Source of the DNA: Mesorhizobium sp. M9A.F.Ca.ET.002.03.1.2
GTDB lineage: Bacteria; Pseudomonadota; Alphaproteobacteria; Rhizobiales; Rhizobiaceae
DNA length: 64,000 nucleotides
Assembly: GCF_003952365.1 (NCBI RefSeq)
Contig: NZ_CP034443.1
Coordinates: forward strand, 4,457,001 to 4,521,000
Direction of reading: 5' to 3'
The translations under genes were made by a program, and so were the position numbers. Positions within the stretch are counted from its first letter, which is position 1. Every line of letters begins with the position of its first letter. This document shows, one piece after another, positions 17,895-27,648 of the stretch. A model generated the notes under the pieces. That model searched no databases. It was not told the DNA's origin and saw only the letters and a list, made by a program, of their open reading frames with translations.

Positions 17895-18293
17895 ATGGCG
17901 AAATATCAAGGCGGCTGCCTATGCGGAGCGGTGCGCTACCGCACTGATGCCGCACCGATCAACGAGCGCGTCTGCCATTGCCGGCTTTGCCAGAAGGCAC
18001 TGGGCGCGGCGTTCAACGCACGCGTGCTGTTCCGCATCGACGACGTGACCATCGATGGGCCGGTGGCGACGGTGAATTCCTCGCCCGATCTCAAGCGCGG
18101 CTTCTGCCCGGGCTGCGGCACGACGATGTTCTCCCGGCGTGATTCCGCCGGCATCATCGGCATCACCTCAGGCTCGCTCGACGACCCTTCGATGTTCAAG
18201 CCGCAGATGCATATGTGGACCGCCTCGAGGCAGCCCTGGATACAGCTCGACGACGGACTGCCGCAATATGAAGGCGCCCCGCCGCCGTACTGA
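17895..18293 (+). CDS. GFA family (CENP-V type) zinc protein
   Basis: 132 residues from ATG 17895, with GGGGCGCAGG upstream. The zinc-binding cysteines of the GFA fold are all there: GCLCGAV, the CHCRLCQ pair and CPGCGT. Named after glutathione-dependent formaldehyde-activating enzyme, the family is broader and most members, this short one included, have no proven activity. A plausible -35 TTGACG lies 57 bp upstream. The gene is monocistronic and is followed by an intrinsic-terminator-like hairpin. The 216-bp gap before it contains no recognisable gene. Confidence 0.85.
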   Translation: MAKYQGGCLCGAVRYRTDAAPINERVCHCRLCQKALGAAFNARVLFRIDDVTIDGPVATVNSSPDLKRGFCPGCGTTMFSRRDSAGIIGITSGSLDDPSMFKPQMHMWTASRQPWIQLDDGLPQYEGAPPPY

Positions 18294-18294
18294 A

Positions 18295-18321
18295 GCGCCG
18301 CAAGGCGCGCCCGATTTTTTT
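18295..18321 (+). terminator. terminator after the GFA gene
   Basis: GCGCC (18295-18299), loop GCAA, GGCGC (18304-18308), then GCCCGA and seven T residues. It starts 2 bp after the stop codon. The six-base spacer before the T run makes it weaker than a canonical terminator. Confidence 0.5.
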
Positions 18322-18415
18322 CATCCGGGACACGAGATAGCCGACAAAGCGTCATTGGCGAGCCATCATTGCCACCTATCTATTGCGTGCGGGCCGGCAG
18401 TCGAGGAGGCGACGG

Positions 18416-18637
18416 ATGAGCGACAGAATCAACACTCTGGACGAGCTTTTGAGCGATCCCATGGTCAAGCTCGTGATGGAGCGCGATCGCGTGCAGCCGG
18501 CCGAGCTTCGCACGATGCTCGAAGAAAAGGTTCGCCGGGCGAAAGATGATGCGCCGGTCAGCCCCGTCAGCGATCGCTTTGTGCCTCCGGCCCACATGAT
18601 AGCCAAGACCTGCGACAAGCTATGGTTGTGCAGCTAA
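18416..18637 (+). CDS. conserved small rhizobial protein
   Basis: 73 residues from ATG 18416, with a strong GAGGAGG 7 bp upstream that decides the start. It is acidic-basic mixed and helical (MSDRINTLDELLSDPMVKLV, then AELRTMLEEKVRRAK), and ends in a short tail with two Cys (KTCDKLWLCS). I do not recognise a named family. The very good ribosome binding site and helix-rich composition argue that it is expressed. It stands alone, followed by a palindromic repeat. Confidence 0.6.
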   Translation: MSDRINTLDELLSDPMVKLVMERDRVQPAELRTMLEEKVRRAKDDAPVSPVSDRFVPPAHMIAKTCDKLWLCS

Positions 18638-18676
18638 GCGGCTGGGTCAGCGATCCCCTTCGCTGCCCTGCCGGAC

Positions 18677-18699
18677 ATCTCCCCCACCGGTGGGGAGAT
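18677..18699. repeat. ATCTCCCCC..GGGGAGAT hairpin repeat
   Basis: A near-perfect palindrome centred on ACCGGT, the same type as the elements at 7353 and 36935, downstream of the 73-residue protein gene and before the lysozyme gene. It could serve as a terminator although no T run follows. Confidence 0.65.
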
Positions 18700-18847
18700 T
18701 GGTGTCACCGGGGCGCCATCGTTTCGACGAAGACTCCCTAACAATTTGATTCAACCTTTGTTGGTAATTTCCCGTTAGTAATCTGGACTGGTTTGTCCGG
18801 CGGCGTTGTCTTGCCATCGGTCTGTTGTGTTTTGCGTACAGGTCCAG

Positions 18848-19894
18848 ATGCGGTTACCAGGCGTCGTCATCTTCTCGATCGCATCCCTGTGCCTCGCCGG
18901 CTGCACGTCCACGTCCGGCGTCGACGCGCTGCAAATTCCGTCCAGCGAGACGACCAACTCGATCGTGCGGCCGCCGGCGCCGGTGGCCTCGGTCGGCGCG
19001 GCCGATGCCGCACCCGCCTTCGCGCAGCCCACCTTCGCGCAGCCCGCCTTCGCGCAGGAAGAGACTATGGAGCAGGCCGTGGCGCTGGCCACTCCAGAGC
19101 CCGAGGAAAGCATCGAACCAACCGCCGAGCCGATTGCCCTGGTGGCGCCAAAGCGGATCGCACGGGCAGCACCGATCCTCGCCGAGCCGGTCCGGCGCTA
19201 TCGTTTTCGCGACGCCAAGCCGATCAATTTCGGCAAGGCCTCGCCCAGGCACCTCGCCGTTCACGGCGTCGACGTCTCGCGCTGGCAGGGCAACGTCAAC
19301 TGGGGTAAGTTGCGCGCGCAGGGCGCGAACTTCGCCTACATCAAGGCGACCGACGGCGGCGACCACCTCGACCCGATGTTCAGGAAGAACTGGCGCAATG
19401 CCGACGCCGCCGGCCTGAAGCGCGGCGCCTATCATTTCTTCTATTGGTGCCGCACCGCCGGCGAGCAGGCCGACTGGTTCATCCGCAACGTGCCGAGGGT
19501 CGAGGGCGCCTTGCCGCCGGTGATCGATGTCGAATGGAACGGCGAATCCAGCTGCAAGCGGCGGCCGTCGCGACAAAAGGTGCTGGAGAAGATGCAGGTG
19601 CTCATGGACAAGCTGGAACGCCACTACGGCCAGCGGCCCATCATCTACACCGCGCCCGACTTCTACCGCGCCAATCTGCGCGGCGCTTTCCCCGATTATC
19701 CGTTCTGGCTGCGCGCGGTGGCAAAGCACCCGTCAAAGGTCTACCCCGGCCGCAAATGGCTGTTCTGGCAGTATTCCGGCTCCGGCCTGTCGCACGGCGT
19801 GAAGGGCCGCATCGATCTCAACGTCTTCAACGGCGACGAGAGAGCCTGGCGGAACTGGGCCGGCGGGCGGCAGATGGTGGCCGAGGCGGAGTAG
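18848..19894 (+). CDS. glycoside hydrolase family 25 lysozyme, lipoprotein
   Basis: 348 residues from ATG 18848. A lipobox is present (SLCLAGC, Cys about residue 17), so the enzyme is probably anchored to a membrane. A low-complexity linker with a three-fold FAQ(P) repeat, encoded by repeated CTTCGCGCAG, leads to the GH25 domain at about residues 135-340: HGVDVSRWQGNVNW, the acidic PPVIDVEWNG and the FWQYSGSG..GVKGRIDLNVF ending. GH25 enzymes cut the MurNAc-GlcNAc bond. The lipoprotein signal and lack of phage genes favour a cellular peptidoglycan role rather than a phage endolysin. Confidence 0.88.
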   Translation: MRLPGVVIFSIASLCLAGCTSTSGVDALQIPSSETTNSIVRPPAPVASVGAADAAPAFAQPTFAQPAFAQEETMEQAVALATPEPEESIEPTAEPIALVAPKRIARAAPILAEPVRRYRFRDAKPINFGKASPRHLAVHGVDVSRWQGNVNWGKLRAQGANFAYIKATDGGDHLDPMFRKNWRNADAAGLKRGAYHFFYWCRTAGEQADWFIRNVPRVEGALPPVIDVEWNGESSCKRRPSRQKVLEKMQVLMDKLERHYGQRPIIYTAPDFYRANLRGAFPDYPFWLRAVAKHPSKVYPGRKWLFWQYSGSGLSHGVKGRIDLNVFNGDERAWRNWAGGRQMVAEAE

Positions 19895-20085
19895 GGGCAT
19901 TCCTCCATCTTCCGGTGTATAACGAAGGGACTTCTCGGCCTTTGCCTGCTCGCTCGGCCCGTCTTCCGGGGCGGTCGCATCCAGCTGCTCGCCCCCGCAG
20001 GCAGCGCTGATCGCGGCCGCACAAACCGCTATTTGCAGGCCGGCATGATGTGAATATCGACGGACGCCGACGGCCTGTCGCGGAA

Positions 20086-20103
20086 CTGTCATGGATCCGT
20101 CAT
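20086..20103 (+). promoter_or_regulatory. PHO box (PhoB site)
   Basis: CTGTCAT-GGAT-CCGTCAT matches the rhizobial PHO-box pattern of two CTGTCAT repeats spaced by four bases, with one mismatch in the second repeat. It lies 61 bp upstream of the GTG start of the phytase-like gene, on the correct strand, so induction by phosphate starvation through PhoB is likely. Confidence 0.75.
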
Positions 20104-20163
20104 CGCTTTGAAATGTCGTTCCCTCAAATCAGGTGGCTTCCATTCGAACAGGAGACGCCACCC

Positions 20164-22365
20164 GTGCCCCGCCATTCCGCGCTTTTCGTCCTGACGGCAG
20201 CGCTTGCTGCCTCCGTTTCGCTGCCGGCCCATGCCGACATGATGTTCAACCGGGTCGCGAGCTTCGCGGTTGCCGGAAACCTCCCGGCGGACATCGAGAA
20301 GACCACGCCGACTTCGTCCGAGATCATCACAGCCACCGAGGACGGCATGACGCTGGTCTATTCCGACAGCCCGCTCGGTGCGGTCGGCTTCATCGACCTC
20401 GCCGATCCCAAGGCGCCCAAGGCCGGCGGCATCGTCAAGATCGACGGCGAGCCGACCTCGGTTGTGGCCATCGGCGGCAAGGTGCTGGCCGGCGTCAACA
20501 CGTCGGAGAGCAAAGCCAACCCTTCGGGCAACCTCACCGTCATCGACCTTGCCTCCAAGGCGATCGAAAGCACCTGCGACCTCGGCGGCCAGCCGGACTC
20601 GCTGGCGTTCAGCAAGGACGGCAAGTTCCTGGCCATCGCCGTCGAGAACGAGCGCGACGAGGATCTGAACGACGGAGACATTCCGCAGCTGCCGGCGGGC
20701 GACCTCAAGATATTCACGCTTGCCGAAGGCCAGCCTGATTGCGCGACGATGAAGACCGTCAACCTGGCGGGCATTGCCGAAGTCGCGGCGGAAGATCCGG
20801 AGCCGGAATTCGTCGCCTTCAACGAGGCCGGCGAGATCGCGGTCACGCTGCAGGAAAACAACCACATCGCTATCGTCAACGCCGAGACCGGCGCGGTCGT
20901 CACGCATTTCTCCGCGGGCTCCGTCACGCTGGACAAGATCGACACCAAGAAGAACGGCGCCTTGTCCTTCGACGGCAAAATGGAGAACGTCGCGCGCGAA
21001 CCCGACGCCGTGAAATGGCTCGACAATGACCGTCTCGTCGTCGCCAACGAAGGCGACTACAAGGGCGGATCGCGCGGCTTCACGATCTTCAGCAAGAAGG
21101 GCGAGGTGCTCTACGAATCCGGCCCGTCCTTCGAGTACGAGGTCGCCAATGCCGGCCATTATCCCGACGCCCGCAGCAACAAGAAGGGTGTCGAGCCGGA
21201 AGGTCTCGAGGCCGGTACGTTCGGCGACGACAGGCTGATTTTCGTCGCTTCGGAACGTGGCTCCGTCGTCGGCGTCTACAAGGATACGGGTGCGGAGCCT
21301 CGGTTCGTCCAGATCCTGCCGTCCGGCATCGGCCCGGAAGGCCTGGTCGCGATCCCGTCGCGCAATCTCCTGGTCACCGCCAACGAGGCTGACCTGGTCG
21401 AGGACGGGCTCGCCCGCTCGCACGTCATGGTCTACGAGCGCTCCGAGGGTCCTGCCACGTACCCGATGATCACGGCAAAGCTCACGGCGGACGGCACGCC
21501 GCTCGGCTGGGGTGCGCTTTCGGCGCTCGCGGCCGGCGACGCGGCCGGCAAGCTCTTCGCGGCTTCGGACTCGTTCTACGCCAATGCGCCGTCGATCTTC
21601 GAGATCGATGCCACCCAGACCCCGGCGCTGATCACCGGCAAGACCATCGTCACGCGTGGCGGCCACCCTGCACAGAAGCTCGACATCGAAGGTCTTGTCG
21701 CCGACGGTGAAGGCGGCTTCTGGCTGGCCAATGAAGGCGATCCGGCAAAGCTCGTCCCGCACGCCATCCTGCGCGTCGACGGCAAGGGCGAGATCAAGCA
21801 GGAGATCGGCTTCCCGATGGAATTGCTCGCCCACCAGACCCGCTTCGGTCTTGAAGGCATCACCACGATCGGCGAGGGCGACGAGCTGACGCTGGTGATG
21901 GCCGTGCAGCGCGAATGGGCCGACGATCCGAAGGGCCAGGTCAAGCTTTTGGCCTACAAGCCGAAGGCCAAGGAATGGTCGGCGGTGCGCTACCCGCTCG
22001 AAGCGACCGAAGCCGGCTGGATGGGCCTGTCGGAGATCACCGCGCATGACGGCAAGCTCTACATCCTCGAACGCGACAACCAGATCGGCGACCTGGCCAA
22101 GGTGAAGCGCGTCTATTCGGTGGCGCTTGACGCCTTCAAGCCGGCCAAGCTCGGTGGCGACCTGCCGTTGGTCGAAAAGACGCTGGTGCGCGACATCATC
22201 GGCGACCTGAAATCAGCCACCAACGGCTATGTCGTCGACAAGGTCGAAGGTTTCACCATCGACAAGAACGGCGACATCTTCGTCGCTACCGACAATGACG
22301 GCGTCGACGATTCATCCGGCGAAACGCTGTTCCTCCGCCTGGGCAACATCAGCGCCGTGAACTGA
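20164..22365 (+). CDS. exported esterase-like phytase-family protein
   Basis: 733 residues from GTG 20164, chosen because CAGGAGA precedes it and the protein then begins with a signal peptide (VPRHSALFVLTAALAASVSL..AHAD); upstream in-frame codons precede the PHO box. The protein is a long beta-propeller-like chain with repeated blade motifs (GEPTSVVAIGGK, DSLAFSKDGKFLAIA, EPDAVKWLDNDRLVVANEG). Its C-terminal half fits the 'esterase-like activity of phytase' domain (EGLVADGEGGFWLANEG, KVEGFTIDKNGDIFVATDNDG). The PHO box supports a periplasmic phosphate-scavenging role. The precise phosphoester is unknown. Confidence 0.85.
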   Translation: MPRHSALFVLTAALAASVSLPAHADMMFNRVASFAVAGNLPADIEKTTPTSSEIITATEDGMTLVYSDSPLGAVGFIDLADPKAPKAGGIVKIDGEPTSVVAIGGKVLAGVNTSESKANPSGNLTVIDLASKAIESTCDLGGQPDSLAFSKDGKFLAIAVENERDEDLNDGDIPQLPAGDLKIFTLAEGQPDCATMKTVNLAGIAEVAAEDPEPEFVAFNEAGEIAVTLQENNHIAIVNAETGAVVTHFSAGSVTLDKIDTKKNGALSFDGKMENVAREPDAVKWLDNDRLVVANEGDYKGGSRGFTIFSKKGEVLYESGPSFEYEVANAGHYPDARSNKKGVEPEGLEAGTFGDDRLIFVASERGSVVGVYKDTGAEPRFVQILPSGIGPEGLVAIPSRNLLVTANEADLVEDGLARSHVMVYERSEGPATYPMITAKLTADGTPLGWGALSALAAGDAAGKLFAASDSFYANAPSIFEIDATQTPALITGKTIVTRGGHPAQKLDIEGLVADGEGGFWLANEGDPAKLVPHAILRVDGKGEIKQEIGFPMELLAHQTRFGLEGITTIGEGDELTLVMAVQREWADDPKGQVKLLAYKPKAKEWSAVRYPLEATEAGWMGLSEITAHDGKLYILERDNQIGDLAKVKRVYSVALDAFKPAKLGGDLPLVEKTLVRDIIGDLKSATNGYVVDKVEGFTIDKNGDIFVATDNDGVDDSSGETLFLRLGNISAVN

Positions 22366-22374
22366 GGGCATCTC

Positions 22375-22403
22375 TTCCCTTCTCCCACAAGGGGAGAAGG
22401 GAA
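22375..22403. repeat. TTCCCTTCTCCC hairpin repeat
   Basis: A perfect 12-bp stem (22375-22386 with 22392-22403) around ACAAG, 9 bp after the phytase-like stop. No T run follows. It belongs to the G/C-run hairpins of this genome. Confidence 0.6.
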
Positions 22404-22432
22404 ATCCGTGCCTGATCGCGACGCTTAACGTG

Positions 22433-22477
22433 GTTCAGCCCGATCTTACGACCGGGCCGAACATGTTACGTTTTTTT
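22433..22477 (+). terminator. terminator downstream of the phytase-like gene
   Basis: GTTCAGCCCG (22433-22442) pairs with CGGGCCGAAC (22453-22462) with one G-U pair, and eight bases later seven T residues follow (22471-22477). It would stop rightward transcription before it enters the convergent nrdJ gene. Confidence 0.55.
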
Positions 22478-22489
22478 GAGCTCAGTTCC

Positions 22490-25400
22490 TCAACTACACC
22501 CGCTCGTAGCCCCACACGTATCGCACTTCTCACAAGTCCCGTTACGCACCATGGTGAAATTCTGGCACTCGGAGCAGGCATTGCCGGTGTAGCCCTGGAG
22601 CAGCGATTTGGCGCGGCGGTCGGCGGCCAGCTTCTTCGCCTCGGCCGCTTCGTTCGCAGCAGTGTCGGTGAACAGTGCCGCCGTGGCGTCCGCGGCCTCG
22701 GAAGCTGCACCCGCCGCCTCCTCGAAGGCGATGTCCTCGATCAGTTCCTTTGCCCGCTCCTCGTAGTCGCGCTTGTAGGCGGTGGCTTCGTCGCTGGCCG
22801 GCTTCAGCGCCAGCACGTTGGAGCCGGAGAACGCCGTCGGCGCGGAGCGGGCACCGGGCGAGCCCGAACCGGCAAAACCCTTCGGATCGTTGCCGCTCAC
22901 CCTCGACACCAGCTTCACCGGCGAGGCGCCGCGGGTCAGGCCCTTGGAAACGGCGTCGGTCTTGCCTTCGCTGATGCCGCGGCCAAGCGCGGTGTTGGAA
23001 AAGTCCGACTGGTCGACATGGGCGAGGTCGTTGCGACCGAGATAGGAGATGGCGAGCTCGCGGAACACGTAGTCGAGGATCGACGTCGCGCTCTTGATGG
23101 CGTCGTTGCCCTGCACCATGCCGGCCGGCTCGAATTTGGTGAAGGTGAAAGCGTGCACATATTCGTCGAGCGGCACGCCATATTGCAGGCCGAGCGAGAT
23201 GGCGATGGCGAAATTGTTGAGAAGGCCGCGCAACGTCGCGCCCTCCTTGTTCATGTCGATGAAGATCTCGCCGAGACGGCCATCGTCATATTCGCCTGTG
23301 CGCAGGAAGATGGTGTTGCCGCCGATCTTGGCCTTCTGCGTGTAGCCCTTGCGGCGAGACGGCAGCTTCTCCTGCTCGCGCGACACCCGCTCGATGATGC
23401 GCTCGACGATCCGCTCGGTGATCTGTGCCGCGCGTGCCGCCGCCGGTGCCGCGATCAGCTGCTCGATCGCCTCGTCCTCGTCGTCCTCGACGTCGGCAAG
23501 CAGCGAGGCGTTGAGCGGCTGGGACAGCTTCGAGCCGTCGCGATAGAGCGCGTTGGCCTTCAGCGCCAGCTTCCACGACAGCATGTAGGCGCCCTTGGCG
23601 TCTTCCACCGTCGCGTCGTTCGGCATGTTGATGGTCTTGGAAATGGCGCCGGAGATGAAGGGCTGCGCCGCCGCCATCATCATGATGTGGCTGTTGATCG
23701 ACAGCGAGCGCTTGCCGATCTTGCCGCACGGGCTGGCGCAGTCGAACACGGGCAGGTGTTCGGCCTTCAGGAACGGCGCGCCTTCCAGCGTCATCGCCCC
23801 GCAGACATGGATGTTGGCGGCCTCGATGTCCTTTTTCGCGAAGCCCAGCGCCGGCAGCATCTCGAAGGAGAAATCGTTGAGCTGCTCGTCGGTGAAGCCG
23901 AACGTCTCCTTCACCCAGTCCGCGCCCAGCGTCCACTGGTTGAAGACGAACTTGATGTCGAAGGCCGATTTCAAGGCTGCGTTCAGCGCCGTGATCTTGT
24001 CGTCCGTAAAACCCTTCGCCTTGAGCGAGCCGGGATTGATGCCCGGCGCCTGGTTGAGGTTGCCATGGCCGACCGCATAGGCCTCGATCTCGGCGATCTG
24101 CGCCTCCGAATAGCCCAGCGTGCGCAGCGCTTCCGGCACGGCGCGGTTGATGATCTTGAAATAGCCGCCGCCGGCCAGCTTCTTGAACTTCACCAGCGCG
24201 AAGTCGGGCTCGATGCCGGTGGTGTCGCAATCCATGACCAGGCCGATCGTGCCGGTCGGCGCGATCACCGTCGCCTGCGCATTGCGGTAGCCATGCTCCT
24301 CGCCGAGCTCGATGGCGCGGTCCCAGGCAGCCCTGGCATGGGCGGCAAGCTCCGGCTGCTTCAGGTCGGAGGCGACCAGCGGCACCGGGTTGACGGCGAG
24401 CTTCTCGTAGCCGTCCCTGTCGCCATAGGCAGCACGGCGATGGTTGCGCATGACGCGCAGCATGTTCTGCGCGTTGCGGTCGTAGTCGGGGAAGGCGCCG
24501 AGCTCGGCGGCCATTTCGGCCGAGGTGGCATAGGCGGTGCCGGTCATGATCGCGGTGAGTGCTGCGCAGATGGCGCGGCCCTCGTCGGAATCATAGGGAA
24601 TGCCCGAGGTCATCAGCAGGCCGCCGATATTGGCGTAGCCGAGGCCGAGCGTGCGGTATTCGTAGGAGAGCTTGGCGATCTCCTTCGACGGGAACTGCGC
24701 CATCATGACGGAGATTTCCAGCACCATGGTCCACAGCCGAACCGTGTGCTCGTAGGCTGATATATCGATGGTGCCGTCCGCGTTGCGGTAGGGGAGCAGA
24801 TTGATCGAGGCCAGGTTGCAGGCCGTGTCGTCGAGGAACATGTATTCCGAGCACGGGTTGGACGCCCGGATCGCACCGGCCGAGGCGCAGGTGTGCCAGT
24901 CGTTCATCGTCGTGTTGAAATGCAGGCCCGGATCGGCCGAGGCCCAGGCGGCATAGCCGATCTTTTCCCACAGATCCCTGGCCTTCAGCGTCTTCAGCAC
25001 CTTGCCGTCCTTGCGGGCGGTGAGGTGCCAGTCGGCGTCCTGCTCGACGGCGCGCAGGAAATCGTCCTTCAGCGACACCGAATTGTTGGAGTTCTGGCCC
25101 GAAACGGTGAGGTAGGCATCCGAATCCCAGTCGGTGTCGTAGGTCTTGAACGACATCGAGGTGTAGCCCTGCTTGGCGAACTGGATGACGCGGTAGATGT
25201 AGTTCTCCGGCACCCCGTCCTTCTTGGCCGCCTTGATCTCGCGCTTCAGCGCCGTGTTGATCGCCGGGTCGAAGCAATCGTCGTCCTGGCCTTCGCAGTT
25301 GATGCAGGCCTTCATGATCGCTTCGAGATGCTTCTTCACGATCTTGGAGCCGGTGACCAGCGAGGCGACCTTCTGCTCCTCATTGACCTTCCAGTCGATG

Positions 25401-26278
25401 AACTCCTCGATATCGGGATGGTCGGCGTCGACGATGACCATCTTCGCGGCGCGGCGCGTCGTGCCGCCCGACTTGATGGCGCCCGCCGCGCGGTCGCCGA
25501 TCTTGAGGAAGCTCATCAGGCCGGACGAGCGGCCGCCGCCGGACAGTTTTTCACCTTCGCCCCGCAGGAACGAGAAGTTGGAGCCGGTGCCGGAGCCGTA
25601 TTTGAACAGCCGCGCTTCACGCACCCACAGGTCCATGATGCCGCCTTCGTTGACGAGATCGTCCTGCACGCCCTGGATGAAGCAGGCATGCGGCTGCGGA
25701 TGCTCGTAGGAAGATTTCGACTTGGTCAGCTTGCCGGTGAACGGGTCGACATAGAAATGGCCCTGGCTCGGACCGTCAATGCCATAGGCCCAGTGCAGGC
25801 CGGTGTTGAACCATTGCGGCGAGTTCGGCGCGACGCGCTGGGTGGCCAGCATATAGGCGAGCTCGTCGCGGAAGGCGCGCGCGTCTTCCTCCGACTTGAA
25901 GTAGCCGCCCTTCCAGCCCCAATAGGTCCAGGTGCCGGCGAGACGGTCGAAGACCTGGCGGGCGTCGGTCTCGGAGCCGTAGCGCTCGGCCTCTGGCAGT
26001 TTTGCCAGTTCCGCCTCATCGGCAACGGAGCGCCACAGGAAGGAGGGGACGTCATTCTCTTCGACCTTCTTCAGTCGTGCCGGAACGCCGGCCTTGCGGA
26101 AATATTTCTGCGCCAGAATGTCAGCGGCAACCTGGCTGAACTGCGCCGGCACATCGATATTGTCCAGGCGGAACACCACCGAGCCATCCGGATTCTTGAT
26201 CTCGGAAAGCGCCTTGCGGAATTCGATCTCCGCATAAGCTGATTGCCCTTGCTTGGTGAAACGACGCTCGATGCGCAT
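22490..26278 (-). CDS. nrdJ: adenosylcobalamin-dependent (class II) ribonucleotide reductase
   Basis: 1262 residues from ATG 26278; AAGGAAT precedes it, and an 88-codon open extension further up is rejected because it crosses the regulatory region. The enzyme reduces ribonucleoside di- or triphosphates to deoxyribonucleotides without oxygen, using coenzyme B12. Features seen are [21 protein letters not shown], the [22 protein letters not shown] phosphate-loop region, the [12 protein letters not shown] segment and a C-terminal thiol tail with CSECQ and [13 protein letters not shown]. Length fits the long alphaproteobacterial NrdJ. Two NrdR boxes lie about 235-280 bp upstream. No B12-riboswitch box was found in the leader. 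Confidence 0.96.
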   Translation of the reverse strand: MRIERRFTKQGQSAYAEIEFRKALSEIKNPDGSVVFRLDNIDVPAQFSQVAADILAQKYFRKAGVPARLKKVEENDVPSFLWRSVADEAELAKLPEAERYGSETDARQVFDRLAGTWTYWGWKGGYFKSEEDARAFRDELAYMLATQRVAPNSPQWFNTGLHWAYGIDGPSQGHFYVDPFTGKLTKSKSSYEHPQPHACFIQGVQDDLVNEGGIMDLWVREARLFKYGSGTGSNFSFLRGEGEKLSGGGRSSGLMSFLKIGDRAAGAIKSGGTTRRAAKMVIVDADHPDIEEFIDWKVNEEQKVASLVTGSKIVKKHLEAIMKACINCEGQDDDCFDPAINTALKREIKAAKKDGVPENYIYRVIQFAKQGYTSMSFKTYDTDWDSDAYLTVSGQNSNNSVSLKDDFLRAVEQDADWHLTARKDGKVLKTLKARDLWEKIGYAAWASADPGLHFNTTMNDWHTCASAGAIRASNPCSEYMFLDDTACNLASINLLPYRNADGTIDISAYEHTVRLWTMVLEISVMMAQFPSKEIAKLSYEYRTLGLGYANIGGLLMTSGIPYDSDEGRAICAALTAIMTGTAYATSAEMAAELGAFPDYDRNAQNMLRVMRNHRRAAYGDRDGYEKLAVNPVPLVASDLKQPELAAHARAAWDRAIELGEEHGYRNAQATVIAPTGTIGLVMDCDTTGIEPDFALVKFKKLAGGGYFKIINRAVPEALRTLGYSEAQIAEIEAYAVGHGNLNQAPGINPGSLKAKGFTDDKITALNAALKSAFDIKFVFNQWTLGADWVKETFGFTDEQLNDFSFEMLPALGFAKKDIEAANIHVCGAMTLEGAPFLKAEHLPVFDCASPCGKIGKRSLSINSHIMMMAAAQPFISGAISKTINMPNDATVEDAKGAYMLSWKLALKANALYRDGSKLSQPLNASLLADVEDDEDEAIEQLIAAPAAARAAQITERIVERIIERVSREQEKLPSRRKGYTQKAKIGGNTIFLRTGEYDDGRLGEIFIDMNKEGATLRGLLNNFAIAISLGLQYGVPLDEYVHAFTFTKFEPAGMVQGNDAIKSATSILDYVFRELAISYLGRNDLAHVDQSDFSNTALGRGISEGKTDAVSKGLTRGASPVKLVSRVSGNDPKGFAGSGSPGARSAPTAFSGSNVLALKPASDEATAYKRDYEERAKELIEDIAFEEAAGAASEAADATAALFTDTAANEAAEAKKLAADRRAKSLLQGYTGNACSECQNFTMVRNGTCEKCDTCGATSGCS

Positions 26279-26511
26279 TGGCCCTATTCCTTCGTGTCTA
26301 TATATAGCGCTTTTCCCGGGGGATTTCTGCCCCCAATGCGAAACGCGCATATCCGCCATCTGCCGGCGTTCGAAAACGGCCGACTCCTTTTCGCAGCCTC
26401 CGCCCGCTTTGCTGGTCGAACCCCTTGCGGAGTAACTGTCCAACGCGCCGACGAACCCTGCGGGTCCCTCAAAAACTGAAACTTTTTGCGACTCCCTCAA
26501 TCGAGGGAACT

Positions 26512-26558
26512 TCACATTATCTAGCGTCGAACCTACCTGCAAACACTAAATATAGTGT
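26512..26558 (-). promoter_or_regulatory. tandem NrdR boxes upstream of nrdJ
   Basis: ACACTAAATATAGTGT (26543-26558) agrees with the NrdR consensus acaCwAtATaTwGtgt at all but one weakly conserved base. A second, poorer site TCACATTATCTAGCGT (26512-26527, 12 of 16) starts exactly 31 bp away, the three-turn spacing typical of paired NrdR boxes. NrdR represses ribonucleotide reductase genes according to nucleotide status. Confidence 0.78.
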
Positions 26559-26963
26559 TAACAGACAATTTATTCCAGTCCGACATTTTTCCCTTTCGCC
26601 CCCAAAAGACCCCACAATCCCAACGCTCCCGCCGGCCTCGTAACCAGGCGGAAATGCGGCCAAAACGCACATAATCCGGGAAAAAGACCGGGCTCAGAAC
26701 TTTCCGGTCGCGCTCTCAACAGGAGCGCATGGCCTATAAAAGGCGACTCGTTTTACGCCGTCAAGGATTCGTTTGCGTAGCTTTTGTGACCCCCAACATC
26801 TTGTGTGTCACACATGTGGATAACGGGGATAGAAAGTGGCACGCAACACCGCCGCGCGCGGCGGATGCGTGGCCGGCAGGCAGGTGAGGGGCAGCGCAAA
26901 CGCTCGAAAAGATCTGAGCGGCGGTTCGATTCGATTCGAAAGTCCGCCGCCCCTATGTTGCGC
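26559..26963. other. intergenic region, no gene recognised
   Basis: Between the NrdR boxes and the Nudix gene I see no credible reading frame on either strand. It holds AT-rich promoter-like DNA, a GGAGCGC-rich stretch and TATAAAAGG near 26735. The long leader of nrdJ (26279-26511) has a GGGGGCAGAAATCCCCC hairpin about 45 bp before the start but no recognised riboswitch. Confidence 0.5.
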
Positions 26964-27452
26964 TCAGGAGAACTGGTGCGGGTCGGCACAGAAATAGGCG
27001 ATGATCTGGCAAAGGTCCGGCTCGTTGACCATGCGCACGGCTTCGGTGGAACTGACCCATTTGCGGGTACGCGCCCGTTTTTCCTTCCACCGGTCGGCGA
27101 TCTTGTCGACCTGCAGCGGAAACACCAGCACTTCGCAAGGCACTTCCTCGCCAGAGGACAATGCCTTGGCATAGAAGTAGCGGCCGGCTTCAACGTGGGA
27201 GATCGTGCCGCGCAGTCCGGCTTCCTCGGCCGCCTCGCGTGCCGCCGCTTCGCAAAGCGGCTCCTTGGCCTCAGGCCAGCCCTTGGGCAGCACCCAGCGG
27301 CCGGTATCGCGGCTGGTGATCAGCATGATCTCGACGCCCTGCCCGGTATCGCGCCAGGGCAGGGCGGCAACCTGCAGGCGGCACGGCGCCGTGCCGAAGA
27401 GCCGCTGGACCCTTTCGGCCAGATGGTTGTGCGTTGCTGGCCTCGTCAACAT
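26964..27452 (-). CDS. Nudix hydrolase, diphosphoinositol/dinucleotide type
   Basis: 162 residues. The Nudix box occupies about residues 58-80 (G58, E64, then REAAEEAGL), with all catalytic acidic residues kept. The surrounding VLPKGWPEAKE pattern and the WKEKRARTRKWVS tail fit the DIPP/Ap_nA-type group that hydrolyses diphosphates linked to nucleosides or inositol phosphates with Mg2+. The short form lacks other domains. It stands alone, and the 196-bp gap upstream holds only AT-rich promoter-like sequence. Confidence 0.87.
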   Translation of the reverse strand: MLTRPATHNHLAERVQRLFGTAPCRLQVAALPWRDTGQGVEIMLITSRDTGRWVLPKGWPEAKEPLCEAAAREAAEEAGLRGTISHVEAGRYFYAKALSSGEEVPCEVLVFPLQVDKIADRWKEKRARTRKWVSSTEAVRMVNEPDLCQIIAYFCADPHQFS

Positions 27453-27648
27453 CGGAGAAGCTTGCCCCAGCTTCCAGAATCATTCGCCCTCTCGCGAATC
27501 TTACGGCTAATCATAAGCAATAAAAGTAAAAAACCTCATATGGGCTGGTTAACCACGCCAAGATGCGTTTATTCGGGAAATATCGTGCGCCGCGGCACTG
27601 TTTCAAGAAGTGCTCGCCGGCATGTCCCGGAAAAACGGTTGCCGCGAA

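Noticed and set aside
18848..19894. Prophage endolysin
   Set aside because: The protein has a lipoprotein signal, and no holin, tail or integrase genes surround it.
19895..20092. A minus-strand lipoprotein-like start (AVCAAAISAACGGEQL) next to the lysozyme gene
   Set aside because: The frame continues antisense into the GH25 gene with unlikely sequence and no stop at a sensible place. It may be a relic, but evidence is too thin.
20089..22047. A 652-codon minus-strand frame opposite the phytase-like gene
   Set aside because: Shadow of the GC-rich coding strand; no recognisable domain, and it crosses the PHO-box region.
22430..24760. A 776-codon plus-strand frame opposite nrdJ
   Set aside because: It is the antisense frame of a very GC-rich, strongly biased gene. 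It has no family pattern or ribosome site and contains low-complexity, His/Arg-rich runs.
26279..26511. A B12 riboswitch in the nrdJ leader
   Set aside because: No B12-box sequence (GCCACTG on the coding strand) is present in the interval.
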